Below are positions 1-10,799 of a stretch of DNA of 64,000 nucleotides, in pieces; within the stretch, counting starts at the first letter, position 1; each line of letters opens with the position of its first letter. The notes under the pieces are model-generated. The model ran no database searches and was not told the origin of the DNA. It saw only the letters and a list, made by a program, of their open reading frames with translations. Origin of the DNA: Gnetum montanum (taxonomy: Eukaryota > Streptophyta > Gnetopsida > Gnetales > Gnetaceae); NCBI GenBank assembly GCA_015680685.1, contig MNCI01026259.1:116019-180018 (forward strand), written 5' to 3'. Position numbers and translations under genes: made by a program.

Positions 1-195
1 GAACACATCATACACCTCATCTAGACTAAACCATACGTGACATATGCAAAACTAGTCTAGATGGGAAGACAGCGAACTGCGACCTAAGGCTAACTATCTA
101 GGTGCCACAACTAGTCCATCTGCGGAGTTCGACCGGATCGCGTGTGCGACGCTCGTTTCGTATGGTTGAGTGTAGGGGTACCTCGCTACTCATCA
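1..195 (+). repeat. 3' end of an LTR (Athila-like, D-type)
   Basis: The last 195 bp of an LTR ending in the family signature (tatggttgagtgtagggg, then a short stretch ending CTCATCA). It aligns better with the ends of the D LTRs (shared 'gactaaacca', 'gggaaga', 'ctagtcc' blocks) than with the 3' LTR of A that closes the adjacent element. No primer-binding site follows it, so it may be a 3' LTR, a solo LTR, or the LTR of a recombinant element. The rest lies left of the window. Confidence 0.8.
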
Positions 196-325
196 ACAAC
201 CCTCCCATAACCTCATATTGGTAGGATGAGCATTGAGCCTCTAGGTAATGATCCTTTTTTAATTTTGTTTTATCAATGTGCAATTATTTTTCTACAACAA
301 CAATATAACTACATCTCTTCATGTG
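196..325. other. Unassigned spacer
   Basis: AT-rich sequence between the LTR end and the first recognisable gag codons. I see no primer site and no coding similarity here. It may contain the breakpoint of a deletion that removed the leader and the N-terminal half of gag from A. Confidence 0.4.
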
Positions 326-1800
326 TCAAGGAAGTAGAAAGCCGGTACTGATCCTTGGAACCAGAATCTATTCACTAGTGGATTACAATGCATGAGCTAT
401 TTAGTGATAAGTATCAGATGTACTCTAGAGTGTCTAATTTGAGAAGACAGATCCAAGGATGGAAGTAAGAAAACCATGAATCCTTAGATGTCACCATGGA
501 TAGATACTATTCTCTCATACATCGATGCTTTGGCCATGGTTATTCTCCGTGGGAACAACTTCGCCATATCATAGATGGACTTAGATCAAAAACAAGAACT
601 CTTGGGGTCTATGCCCAAGGGAGACTATCAAAACTTAGCCCATCAGATTCAAAAGGTTATTTGTGTAGGTAGCAAAAGAAGGAGAGTTGAGGAAACATGA
701 AAGTGTAGAGTAATATAATAGGGATCCTTCCATCAAAAACAGGAAGGTTTGATTTTGTGATAGTGAGGAGGAATCACCACTTGATGTGATGGTAAGTAGA
801 AAGGCCTTGCTGATCCAAAAATCTATGTCTAAAATTTTGGCTAAGGTGGATAAAATGTGGGATTTGTTGAATGAAAAATTCCAAACTACTTTGAAAATTG
901 TCGAAGAATCACGAGAGCAAAGTAGTGATTATAATTGCAGGAGGTGAAAAAAACTTGAACGTGCCTATCAAAGGGGTAAGGACAAAATTGTTGTAGTAGA
1001 TGAAGTTGCAGAAATTGAGTTAGATAATGATGATGGGTGTGACATCTGCCAATACGAACATCCTAAGGGATTTTTTTCCATTGTGTCACACGTACAAGAA
1101 TCTGGGGTGTATGCTCTAAATCCACAACTAACAAGAAGGCATACACTCAAAAGATTTCCTTATCCTCAAGGAAATTCTAGGTAGTTCCATTAGCAACAAA
1201 AATATGCTCCAAGTGGAACTCTACCGCAACCGTACGAGAAATATCAACAATGGCACCAACCATAGTCATGGGGGATGCCATCACCAAGGTAGTAGTACCC
1301 TTATAGGCAACCAAATATATATGGGTATTATGTTTAGCAACCCCTATCTCCACATGACTCTTCTAGTCATGTTTCTCCTTTCCAAATCACTACCACCCTC
1401 CTAAATGCTACACAACTCATTCTCTAAATTCCAAGAGGGATTCCACATTTTATCCTTATCATCCTCCTATTTCTGCAGCTATTCCTCAACCCTCAACACA
1501 ACTACCACCTATGCCATCCATGCAGAGTGAACTTCTAGCCTAGCCATAGCAACGTAATGCTACTAGGGCCATCAATCTACAACCGGCTCATCAACTAAGG
1601 GGTTTGGAACCTTGTGCTTATAAAAGATCTTTCTTCTAATCCAACAACCCTACTAAGCCCTCATATACTTAGGAGGTTAATTGCCCTACTCTTGCTTCAT
1701 CCTCTACAAACCATTCCATTGGGTTCCCTTTAAACCAAATGTCATCCAAAATTGATACTGTTATGCTTACTAATGTCGTAGCTAATTAGATCTAGGTTGG
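326..1800 (+). pseudogene. gag: Element A gag, 5'-truncated remnant
   Basis: Translation from about 400 gives the Retrotrans_gag-type core (LFSDKYQ, SNLRRQIQGW, LDVTMDRYY, RCFGHGYSP, LRHIIDGL, GVYAQGRLS), homologous to the gag of C, D, E and F in this window. A zinc-knuckle remnant (CDICQYEHPKG) lies at 1038-1075; its last cysteine is lost. A proline- and glutamine-rich stretch follows to about 1800. The N-terminal third, including the Ser-rich tract seen in the other copies, is missing. Several in-frame TAG/TGA stops and indels make it a pseudogene. Gag would form the particle shell and bind RNA. Confidence 0.8.
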
Positions 1801-2370
1801 AAACCTTTCTAAGAAATTAGCTGATCCTGGAAGTCCTCTTATCTATTTATAGATTATTAGAAATGAACCATGTAAGGCTCTTCTTGGCTCAGGTTCTTGT
1901 GTGAACTTGATTTCTCATGAGATGTATACTACCTAGAACCTACTACCTCTCAAGGAGAGTAATATCAAATTGGAATTGGTAGACTAGTCCATTACTATTC
2001 CATTGGAATTGGTCGAAGACATTGTAACCACTATTTGTGGGTGATCTTATCTTGCCAAGTTCCTAGTAATCAAGGTTGAAAATTGCAAGGGAGACTTCCC
2101 AATCATTATGGAAAGGACATGGTTAAGCACTATTGATGCAAGAATGGACATTAGAGATCTTTCCCTAGAGATAGCAAAGGAAAATGCATTTAGAAAGATT
2201 GAGAAGAGATGAGTTTCATGCATCGCATATAGTGATACAGGGTGCCATTATGTGCAAAAAATCTGGTCCATGAAATGAGCATCTATTTTCACATGTAAGA
2301 AGTGTGCACATAAGGTAGATATTCAAATATTTCTATATGCACCAATAAAAAAAAAGAGGGTATCCAATGG
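1801..2370 (+). pseudogene. Element A aspartic protease remnant
   Basis: Retropepsin-like domain. The stretch around 1874-1910 reads KALLGSGSCVNLIS, where DSG or DTG is expected, so the catalytic Asp is now Gly (1886-1888). Downstream, FLVIKV, then a degenerate GRTWLS-like flap block (about 2115) and a conserved C-terminal piece (CIAYSDTGC, about 2220) match C, F and remnants in D and E. It lies directly before the RT linker in the same element and would have cut the Gag-Pol polyprotein. Confidence 0.75.
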
Positions 2371-4000
2371 TTGACCACTAATTTTGACAATAGCACAATG
2401 TGCATGGAACCTACTGAGAGCTTAACATATGCTTATGTTTTAGGCATGAATGAACTAGAGCAAGTTCATCACCAACTCTCTGATGCTAAAAATGATGATA
2501 CCAATCGGGGAGAGCTGGAGATCCCTAAGAATTTTAAACAAGAGCCCATAAAATTGAAAACTCTACCTATCGGCCTAGAATATGCATTCTTAAAAAATGA
2601 CAAGCTAGTCATACTCAATGCCAAACTTGCTCCTAAGCAGAAAGAAAAACTATTGAAAGTGGTCAAAAAATGGCCAATAGCCTTTGCTTGGTCATATGAT
2701 AAACTCATTAGAATTGATCCATGGTTATGCTAGCATCACATTTACATTGATTCATCCATGAAGATAAGGAGGCAACCATAATAGTGATTGAACCCAAAAT
2801 TGAAGCAAATTGTCAAAGAGAAGATTGAGCAACTTCTTAAGACAAGGTTCATCTACCCCATTGCAGATATCAAGTGGGACAATCCACTCATCATAGTGGA
2901 AAATAGAGGTGGTAAATGATAGGTTTGTATCAACTTCAAGCTATTAAACATGGCAACATCCAAAGATCATTTTCCGTTGCCATTCATTGATCAAGTGTTG
3001 GACACCATATCTAGGCATTACTATTATAGTTTTCTAGATAGTTATAGTGGCTATAACCAAATCTAGATTGCACCAAAATATTAGGCCAAAATAACATTCA
3101 CAAGTCCGTAGGGGACCTTTGCATATGACAAGATGCCTTTTGGTTTGTGCAATGCTCCTACCACTTTCCAACACCTAATCTTAAGTACCTTTTAGCAGCA
3201 AATAGGTAGCAGAGTGAAAGTCTTCATGGATGACTTTTCCACTTATGGAACTACATTCAAGCAAGGCCTAAACCACCTTTAGCAAGTACTAAAAAGATGT
3301 GTGAAAACAAATTTTCAACTCAATTGGAAAATGAGCCATCTCATGGTCCAAGAGGACATTGTATTAGGGCACCAAATTTCATAGGAACAGATTGAGGTAG
3401 ATCTCAAAAAGATAAGGATCATCTAAGGAATCACCCATTAACTAGAAACTATCAAAGACGTTTGGTCATTCCTTAGATACACTAGTTACTACTAGTGATT
3501 CATAGAGAATTTCTCTAAGATCACAAAATCATTAGTTGAGCTGATAAAGAAAGATGCTCCCTTCATTTGGACTAAGGAATGTAAAAATTCATTCTAGAGC
3601 CTCAAATAGAAGCTTGTAGAGACTCCAATTATATGAGCACCTGATTGGTCTAGACCATTCCATATCATGATGGATGCATTTAACTACGCCTTGAGACCTG
3701 TGCTTACATAGTTGGACAATAATAAATGTTCATATTACATCCACTACATAAGTCAAAGCATTGTGGGTGCACAACTAAATTACACCACCATTGAGAAAGA
3801 ACTGATGGTGGTGGTCTATGCTCTAGAAAATTTTAGGCACTATGTGCTTGGATATAGAGTATTTATGCACATTGATCACATTGTCATCTACTTCCTCATG
3901 AATAAGCCAATGGTGAGGCCTTGTATTATACAATGGCTAGTGATCTTGTAGGAATTTGATCTTACAATGGTAGATCGAAGGAGGACTGAGAATGTGATTG
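2371..4000 (+). pseudogene. Element A reverse transcriptase and RNase H remnant
   Basis: A PR-RT linker (2371-2733, open) ends in the FAWSYD block that precedes Ty3/gypsy RT. RT follows: KQIVKEKIEQLL, the VCINFKLLN and DHFPLPFIDQ blocks, SGYNQ, MPFGLCNAP and the catalytic FMDD at 3223-3234. RNase H follows from about 3640 (FHIMMDAF, YTTIEKELMVVVYALE, YVLGYRVFMHIDH). Several stops are TAG at expected Gln codons, for example in SGYNQI(*)IAP. The domain would copy element RNA into DNA. Spacing is normal for the family, with only local frame damage. Confidence 0.88.
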
Positions 4001-4896
4001 TTGATCACTTATCTTGGTTACAATGGGATAAAAAAGAGGAGAAAAGCCCATTATCTGATCTATTTCCTAATGAAATCCTCTTTGCTACTATAATAAATGA
4101 ACAAATGCCCACAAAACCAAAATGGTATGATGGCATCCTTAATTATCTTCTCACTCAGGAGATGCTGCAAGATTTGAATCATAAGAAGAAACAATAGTTT
4201 CTTCATCTAGCTAAGCACTTCATGGAAATCAATGGACACCTTTACAAGATGTGTGATGATGGCCTAGTTCGTTGGTGTGTACGTGATGTAGATCAAATTC
4301 TTTAGGATGCTCATGAAGGTCCTTGTGGGGGCCATTATGATGGAAGATGCGCGACCATAAAAATCCTAATGGTAGGATACTATTGCCCTACAATCTTCAG
4401 GGACACTTACCAATTTGTCTAATCCTGTGAACATTGTCAATAAGATGGTGGAATGACTACACGAATGGAGGGTCCTCAATAGTGGATTAAACCACTAGAA
4501 CCCTTTGACATATGGGGCATAGATTTCATGGGTTCCAACGCACCCATGTCCAACGGGAAGGTATATATAATTATCGTCATTGACTACTGTAGAAAATGGG
4601 TAGAAGTATGAGCCATCATCGACTATACATCATCCATTGCTACTTCATTTGTACAAATAAATGTTGTGAATAGGTTTAGGGTGCCACATGCATTGATTTC
4701 TAACAACGGAACCCATTTTATAGGTGCCACTTTTCGAAAACTTGTGCAATGCTTGGGAGTTGAACATAAATTAACAACACCCTATCACCCCTAAGCTAAT
4801 AGTTAAGTTGAGGTGACTAATAGGGAGATTACAAAGATTCTAACAAGAACTATTAGCAAATATAAGAGAGACTAGAGCACAAAACTCAACAATGCC
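4001..4896 (+). pseudogene. Element A integrase, N-terminal and core part
   Basis: Zinc-binding HHCC region at about 4310-4445 (AHEGPCGGHY ... CEHCQ). The catalytic core has Asp in WGIDFMG (4522-4524), Asn in place of the second Asp in ISNNGTHF (4702-4704) and Glu in VEVTNREI (4810-4812). The frame stops abruptly in 'TKLNNA' at 4896, where element B begins; the missing continuation (WAY...PIGYSPYKLVY) is found at 22876. The Asp to Asn change alone would kill strand transfer. Confidence 0.85.
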
Positions 4897-5937
4897 TATA
4901 ATTATCGAAAATGTCAGTGGTTGGAACTCTAAGATCTATGGGTGCACAGCCTAACTCCAAATCTATGTGAGGGCTTACTAGAGGTGGAGATGGGGCACCC
5001 TGAATGGTCTAGCCAATCGAACAAGGACTTACCAGATGCAATGGGGATGTAGCATGGTTAGCTACAATGCTAACACAAGATAGTGCTAAGGGTGTAGGCA
5101 ATGTTTGTGGTATTTGCAGTGTTTATGATGTCAATGGTGTCAACAAGATCGAGTGTAGTTAAGAGTTTTAGCAAGACAGATGATGTTAATGCACGAGGAA
5201 CACCACTTGAGCGTTATTAAGTGTTTTCACATAGTAAAAAGTACTTGAGCGTGGAGATAGAGCGTAGTCTAAATGCTAGTGAAATCTATGAGAAAATGGA
5301 TTTTGGTAGATTATGTTCTCCACAAGAGGCTAACTACACTCCCAAATGGGGAAGAGCATAGTCCTAGAACTTGCCAAAGATTGTGGAAACTTACTTCTTG
5401 CTGATTATGCTCTCCACAAGAGGCTAACTACACTTCCATCTAGGGGAGAGCATAGTCTCAACACTTAGCAAAACTTGCAAAATTGGCCTTCTACTGACTA
5501 TGCTTCAATCTGGGGAAGAGCATAGTCTCAACACTTAGAAAAATTTGCAAAATTTGGCCTTCTAATGACTGCGCTCTTAACTAGGATCAAGCATAGTATC
5601 AACACTTAGCAAAATTTGCAAAATTGACCTTCTGCTGACTATGCTCTCCACAAGAGGTTGACTACACTCTCAACTAGGGTCAAGCATAGTCTTGACACTT
5701 AGCAAAAATTTGCAAAACTAGACTTCTATTGACTACACTCTCCATGGGAGGTTGACTACACTCTTAATTAGGTTCAAGCGTAGTCTTGACACTTAGCCAA
5801 ATTTGCAAAACTAGCATTCTACTGATTGTGATCTCCATGAGAGGTTGACTACACTCTTAACTAGGGTCAAGCATAGTCTCAACACTTAGTAAGAATTTGT
5901 AGCTTTGATGCCATAGTCTAGATTTGGTGGTGTTTCA
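4897..5937 (-). repeat. Element B 3' LTR
   Basis: 1041 bp. It begins TATAATTATCG (TG decayed to TA; the other copy begins TGTAATAACC) and ends GGTGTTTCA. It shares the first roughly 300 bp and the last roughly 350 bp with the other LTR. The middle roughly 800 bp of the partner, including the TATA region, is absent, while the tandem repeats are expanded here. In + coordinates it is the left LTR; because the element reads on the - strand it is the 3' LTR. Confidence 0.85.
5310..5900. repeat. LTR tandem repeat, about 94-bp unit, about 7 copies
   Basis: Degenerate tandem units built around ACTATGCTCTCCACAAGAGG, then 'ctaactacactcccaactaggg', 'agcatagtctcaacacttag' and 'caaaattggccttctactg'. Unit starts lie near 5316, 5402, 5505, 5566, 5637, 5731 and 5825; the third and fourth lack about 25 bp. 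The partner LTR has about 3 units (22570-22850). The same core motif is scattered in the leader of B (20940-21130) and its central region (about 11060 and 12360-12490). Confidence 0.8.
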
Positions 5938-5953
5938 TTGGCCCTTCTTTGTT
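5938..5953 (-). promoter_or_regulatory. Element B polypurine tract
   Basis: On the - strand this reads AACAAAGAAGGGCCAA and directly abuts the 3' LTR, as expected for the plus-strand primer of reverse transcription. It fixes the orientation of B as - and the LTR boundary at 5937. Confidence 0.65.
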
Positions 5954-7280
5954 AACATCTAGAGGAGTGGCCCAAGAGACATTAATAAAGAACAAAAAAA
6001 CACCACAACAGACTTGGCACCAACATCACTCTTCAGTGCATGATCAGATGTTGTTGCACCATGCTCAAGAGTGCTATGGATAGTGGTATGCTAAATGGTA
6101 GGTGAGAAGTGGGAGCAAAAGGTGTAGGTGATGTGCTAGGGATAAAAGGAAAGATGAGATGAAAGTAGGATGTTATGATGTGAGGACATCATGGTTGATG
6201 ATGACCATGGCACTAGAGTGGCCTACCCTTAAAAATGTTGATCTCTCATCGAAGTGCTTGTGAGAGAGTCAAGGTGTAGATTCAAGGTTGGGCTAGCTAT
6301 AAAATTACTTTGCTGTTAGATTGCTTGGTGATGTGCTTCCCCCCTCTCTTTTTTCAGTTGCAAGGTGAACCTTCTTTGGGATCTACACGTTACTAAATGC
6401 TTGTTATGATGTGCTTTCCATCAAGTGAGTTGCATGTTACTAGATGGGATTTACTTTGTTGTTGGTGAAACTGCATCATGTCTATATGATAGGTGTTTTC
6501 TCCCTAAGATGACTTATGCTACATCTACCTAGGCTTTGACTGGCCAACTAAGGCTTCCCACAAGAGGACTTATGTTACGTCCACCTTGGGTTTTATGGTT
6601 TGACTTGAAGAGGGTGCCATGTGGTCACAACATGCAAGTGTCAAATTTTTTTGCAATTTTTGCTATGTGGGGAATGAAATGGTATCGAGACATAGGAGTT
6701 AGTGTGAGTAGGCTATAATGGGATAATAGGGATATGCACTCTTGAGAGGTTTAGCTAGTCTAATCATGCACATCAGAGTGATGTGATGACTTGTTGCTGC
6801 AATGAGATGTGTTGTTGCACAACCGCGTGGGGCTTCATCTTGCAAACAAAACTCCAAGAAGATGAGAAAACCACATAATACATAAATGCAAATAAACTAC
6901 AAATGACAGAATTTAGAAGGCCACATTAGCAACACAAGCTTCATAGATTGTAAGTGCTTTACTCTGGAACTACAGTGTGCTTACTTGCTTGATGTAGAAG
7001 GAGGGTTGTAGTATGCTCGCTTGCTTGCTTGCAGAAGGATGAAAAGAGTTATTAATGAGTGATCACGAATCCAGTTTAAGGTATTGATAGACCATGGTTT
7101 TACTAGTTTAAGGTCCTAGTAGATTATGTTATGCTATTTTATAGTCATGGTGGACCTTTATGCTATTTTAATGTCATAGTGAATGGGTTGTGCTAGTTTA
7201 ATATCATAGCAGATGGTTTGTGCTAGTTTAGTATCATAGCAGATGACTGCTTACCTTGCTTGATTTATGTGCAATGCTAC
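5954..7280 (-). other. Element B 3' untranslated region with minisatellite
   Basis: No coding similarity on either strand. About 7075-7255 holds 4-5 degenerate units of roughly 35-40 bp of the form 'gctagtttaatatcatagcagatggttt'. The same type of unit flanks the inserted gene region of B (near 10890-11000 and 16620-16890). The 60-codon open frame at 6536-6718 shows no family feature. Confidence 0.5.
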
Positions 7281-7283
7281 ATG

Positions 7284-8600
7284 CTAGATATAGTATGACT
7301 TCAAGTGTGAATGGTTCATTGGATTTAAAAACCTGTTTTCATATGGATCAATGAGCTTGAATGCTCCTATGTCATAGGCCTTAGTGACCAGGAAAGGCCC
7401 TTCCCAATTGGCTAAGAATTTATCCACAAGTTCGTGAATGTCCTTAAGGACTCGGTCTCCTTTCTTGATTGGGCATTGATGTTGATTATAATGATGCTTT
7501 TTCCTTGATTTTCTTAATACCACACAATGTGATCAATTGTATGCATGCACTCTTCCTCTATTGAGTCAAGGTCTATGACTCTCAACTCATTATTTTGACC
7601 TTTGTCGATGATGTCCAAGAGGATTACCCAGAGCGATGGAACCTACAATTCAAGTGGTAAAACTACTTCAGATCTATAGATGGGGCTATAAGATGTCATA
7701 CTTGTTGTTGTTCAATGCATTATGTGATAAGCCTAAAGTGCATAGACTAGTTGCTCATGCCATCATCATTTGCTATTGCTTAGCATCTTTTAGAGGAGGT
7801 TGATGATAACCTTGTTGGTAGCCTTTGCTTGGCCATTTTCCTAAGGGTAGCATGATGATGAAAAGAAGTGCTTGATGCTAAAGAGCTCACAAAAGAGTTT
7901 AGTTTTTGTGCTACTAAACTACAGCCCATTGTCCATCACTATGGTCATGGGTAGGTCAAAATGGATCACTATGTTATCCAACATGAACTTGCAAACTGCC
8001 TATAATGTTGTCTTCCTAAGCGGAAAAACTTTAACCCACTTGGTGAAATATTCCACTATAGTTATTATGAAGCTATGCCTTGTGGAGGACTTAGGCATTA
8101 TCGATCTGATGATGTCTAGGCCGAACATTGGAATGGTCATATGATTTGCATTGTATGCAATTCAGTTGGTGGCATGTGCATTAAGTTGCTATGTTGCTGA
8201 TAAGTGTCACACATTTTGACCTTTGGGATACAATTGCTCTCCATCTAAGGCCAATAGTAGCCTAACCATCTAATTTTTAATGCCATTTCCCTAGGTGCTA
8301 TGTGACCTTCGCATAGTCCTTCATGGACTTGCTCAAAAATTATTTTTGCTTTGTTTTTGCTTACACAGGTTGGTAGTATGCCATTTTAGGATTTGCAACA
8401 TAATGTGTCATCATCCATGATGATGTATTATCGTAAAAATTTGCATATTACATCCTTTTGAGAAGCAGTTAAGTGTTGCATAAGCTCATGTTGTAGAAGG
8501 TATGCCTTGATGTCGTCGTACCACTCTTTTGCGTGAGTGGTGCTAACTGTGGCTATGGATGCATCTTCAATGGTCTACATGATAGGTGTAGTGCAATCTG
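7284..8600 (-). pseudogene. Element B integrase remnant
   Basis: Reading leftward: the HHCC region (VHEGLCEGH, then KMCDTYQ) near 8340-8190, core Asp in LDIIRSI (about 8110), second Asp in VMDNGL (about 7930), then GQAKATNK at 7823-7825, where catalytic Glu has become Lys. The C-terminal module at 7523-7284 (LANWEGPFLVTKAYDIGAFKLID ending in HLKSYY) is open and matches the GPY/F-type C-terminus. The Glu to Lys change is a G-to-A transition on the coding strand. Stops are mostly TAG. Confidence 0.85.
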
Positions 8601-8679
8601 CCATTGAGGTGGACAACACGTTGAACATGTTAGGCACTATGCTAAGGGCTAACATTGCAAGTGCATCAAAAATGGAATT

Positions 8680-9180
8680 TTAGCTCTAAGAAACATGTTG
8701 GACATTAGCAACTGCAAAGTGTTGGAGTAGGTGTTTTGCTAGGTTGCAGTAAGATTGTAAATTTTGTGCTTTGTATGCATAAACCTCTGGTACCTGATTG
8801 ACCACTAGTTGTGAATCATCTTGGATCACTATGCATTGGATTCCTAAGTTGTGTGCTACAAGGATGTCTTGGAGAAGACCTTTGTACTCTGCCACATTAT
8901 TGGTGCAAGGAAATGTGAAATGATATGCAAAAGATTAGATCTCCCCATAGGGAAATGTGACAATAGCATTGGAACTACCCCCTTGAGAAATTGAAGCTTC
9001 ATTGAAATGTAGGAGTGCCTCATAGTTACTAGGCACTTGGAAAATATTGCTAACATGCTCATCCAGGAACTTAGGATCTATGGTAACTTGATTATCTACT
9101 GGTGGAGCTATGAGTTGTGCGGCTATTGCTTGACCTTTTGTTGAGGTTTGCATGAAATAATGCAGGTCAAACTCCACTAT
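8680..9180 (-). pseudogene. Element B second RNase H (archaeal type)
   Basis: On the - strand: FNEASISQGGSSNAIVTF (the first acidic residue now Asn), then NNVAEYKGLL with its Glu, and QDDSQLVVNQV with the third acidic residue. The AEY...DSQLVVNQV pair is the hallmark of the additional, archaeal-like RNase H found in Tat-branch elements, between the ordinary RT/RNase H and integrase, exactly as here. Overlapping frames (8686-8895 and 8935-9177) show one or more frameshifts. Confidence 0.85.
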
Positions 9181-10790
9181 TATTTCTTTCCATCATGCAA
9201 TGCGATTGCTTTCGTAGATATTTGTTGTTATAGCTTGGAGTACATTATTCTTGCAAATGATGTTAACCTATTTGTAGAAGAGGTAATGCCTCCACTTCTT
9301 TAATGAGAAGACTAGGGCAAGGCAATACTTCTCCACATCATTGTATCTCATTTTGTGGGCTACTAATGCATGACTTAAGTAGTAGACTGGGACATATACA
9401 TCATCATCTTACTTTTGACAAAGCAAAGAAGTGATGGATGTGTCAAAAGTGGCAAGGTAGATGTAAAAAGGCTTATCTCCTTGTAAAGGGTGAACCGTAG
9501 GCAAATGTGCTAACTCTTGCTTAATGTTGTTGAATGCTTATTAACATTGGGCGGTGCACTCAAAGTGGGCTCCTTTCTTGGGCAAATGTTGCATTGGTTG
9601 TATCTTGTCCATTAATTGGGCAATAAACTTGCATATGAATTTTATTCTACCTTGCAACCCTCATAGCTCCTTAAGGTTAGCTAGTGGCACTAAGTTGGTT
9701 ATGGCCTTAACCTTGTTGAGATCTACGCGTATACCTACTTTGAATACTACAAAGTTGAGCATCCTACCCATTCTAATGTCAAAAACATACTTCTTGGGGT
9801 TTAGCCTAAGCTCGTGTTTTAGGTAATGTTTAAGCACTAAGTCTAAATCACTTGCATGGTTGTGGGCCACTTTGGACTTAACTACTATATCATCTATGTA
9901 GTCATTGAGGAAACTTAGCATGTAATCACTAAAGATGTATGCCATTTTATGTTGATATGTTGCTCCTACGTTCTTTAGTCTAAAAGGCATCATTGCATAG
10001 CAAAACATACCTCAGGGGGTCATGAAGGTTGTACTGAGCTAGTGCTTAGGGTTGATCGTAATCTAGTTGTAACCTGAGAATCCATCCATGAAGGACAATA
10101 AGGCATGTCCAGTTGTGGTATCGATTAGTTGATTGATACTAGGCAATGGGAAGTCATCTTTGATGGTTACCTTATTTAGGTTCTGGAAGTCTATGCAAAT
10201 ACATATACTTTCATTTTTCTTGGGTACAATTATGATGTTGGAGATCCAATCTGCATAGTCAATAGCCTAGATGAAACCAACTTTGTAAAGCTTGGTGATC
10301 TGATCACGGACTACCAACGTAACCTTAGGCCAAACCTTACACACTTTTTATTTAACTAGTTTGATGCAAGGATCAAGGATGATATTATGCTGGACCAGTT
10401 AGGGATCTAGGCCTAGCATGCCCTTGTATGATCATGCAAACGCTTTGATGTTATGGTTGAGCACTTTAGAGATGTCTTGAGTGTGTTGGGGTTCTTGTAA
10501 GAAGCTTAGTTTTAGTGTTCTTGCCTTACCATTATATGTTGCCATAGGTATTTTGAAAAGGGAATCCTCTATGACATCCCCTACCTCTAGATTGAGAGCC
10601 TTAACTAGATGGTCATGCTAATCTAGTAGTGTTTCTACAGATGCTATGTATTCATTGTAAGTTGTAGGCTCAAGGTCTAGGTAATGAGGGTTAATGCCCT
10701 ACTTAATGTTGCCATAAGGCCCCACAAGGACCAAAGGTGAGAAGATATGCTCATGCATAGCCATGTCATGTTCTTGCAAGAATAAACTAG
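9181..10790 (-). pseudogene. Element B reverse transcriptase with first RNase H
   Basis: Reading leftward from 10790: a linker ending in IKAFA(*)SYKGMLGLDP, the typical pre-RT block, then YADWISNIIIVPKKN, CIDFQNLNKVTIKDDFPLP, SFMDGFSGYN(*)I, the MMPFRLKNVGATYQ block and the catalytic YIDD in NDYIDDIVVKSK (about 9890). The LNPKK and GIRVDLNKVKAI blocks follow (open frame 10008-9661). The connection and first RNase H run to about 9180 (DTSITSLL, KYCLALVFSLKKWRHYL). Stops again fall mostly at Gln codons. Confidence 0.88.
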
Positions 10791-10799
10791 AAAAATGTC

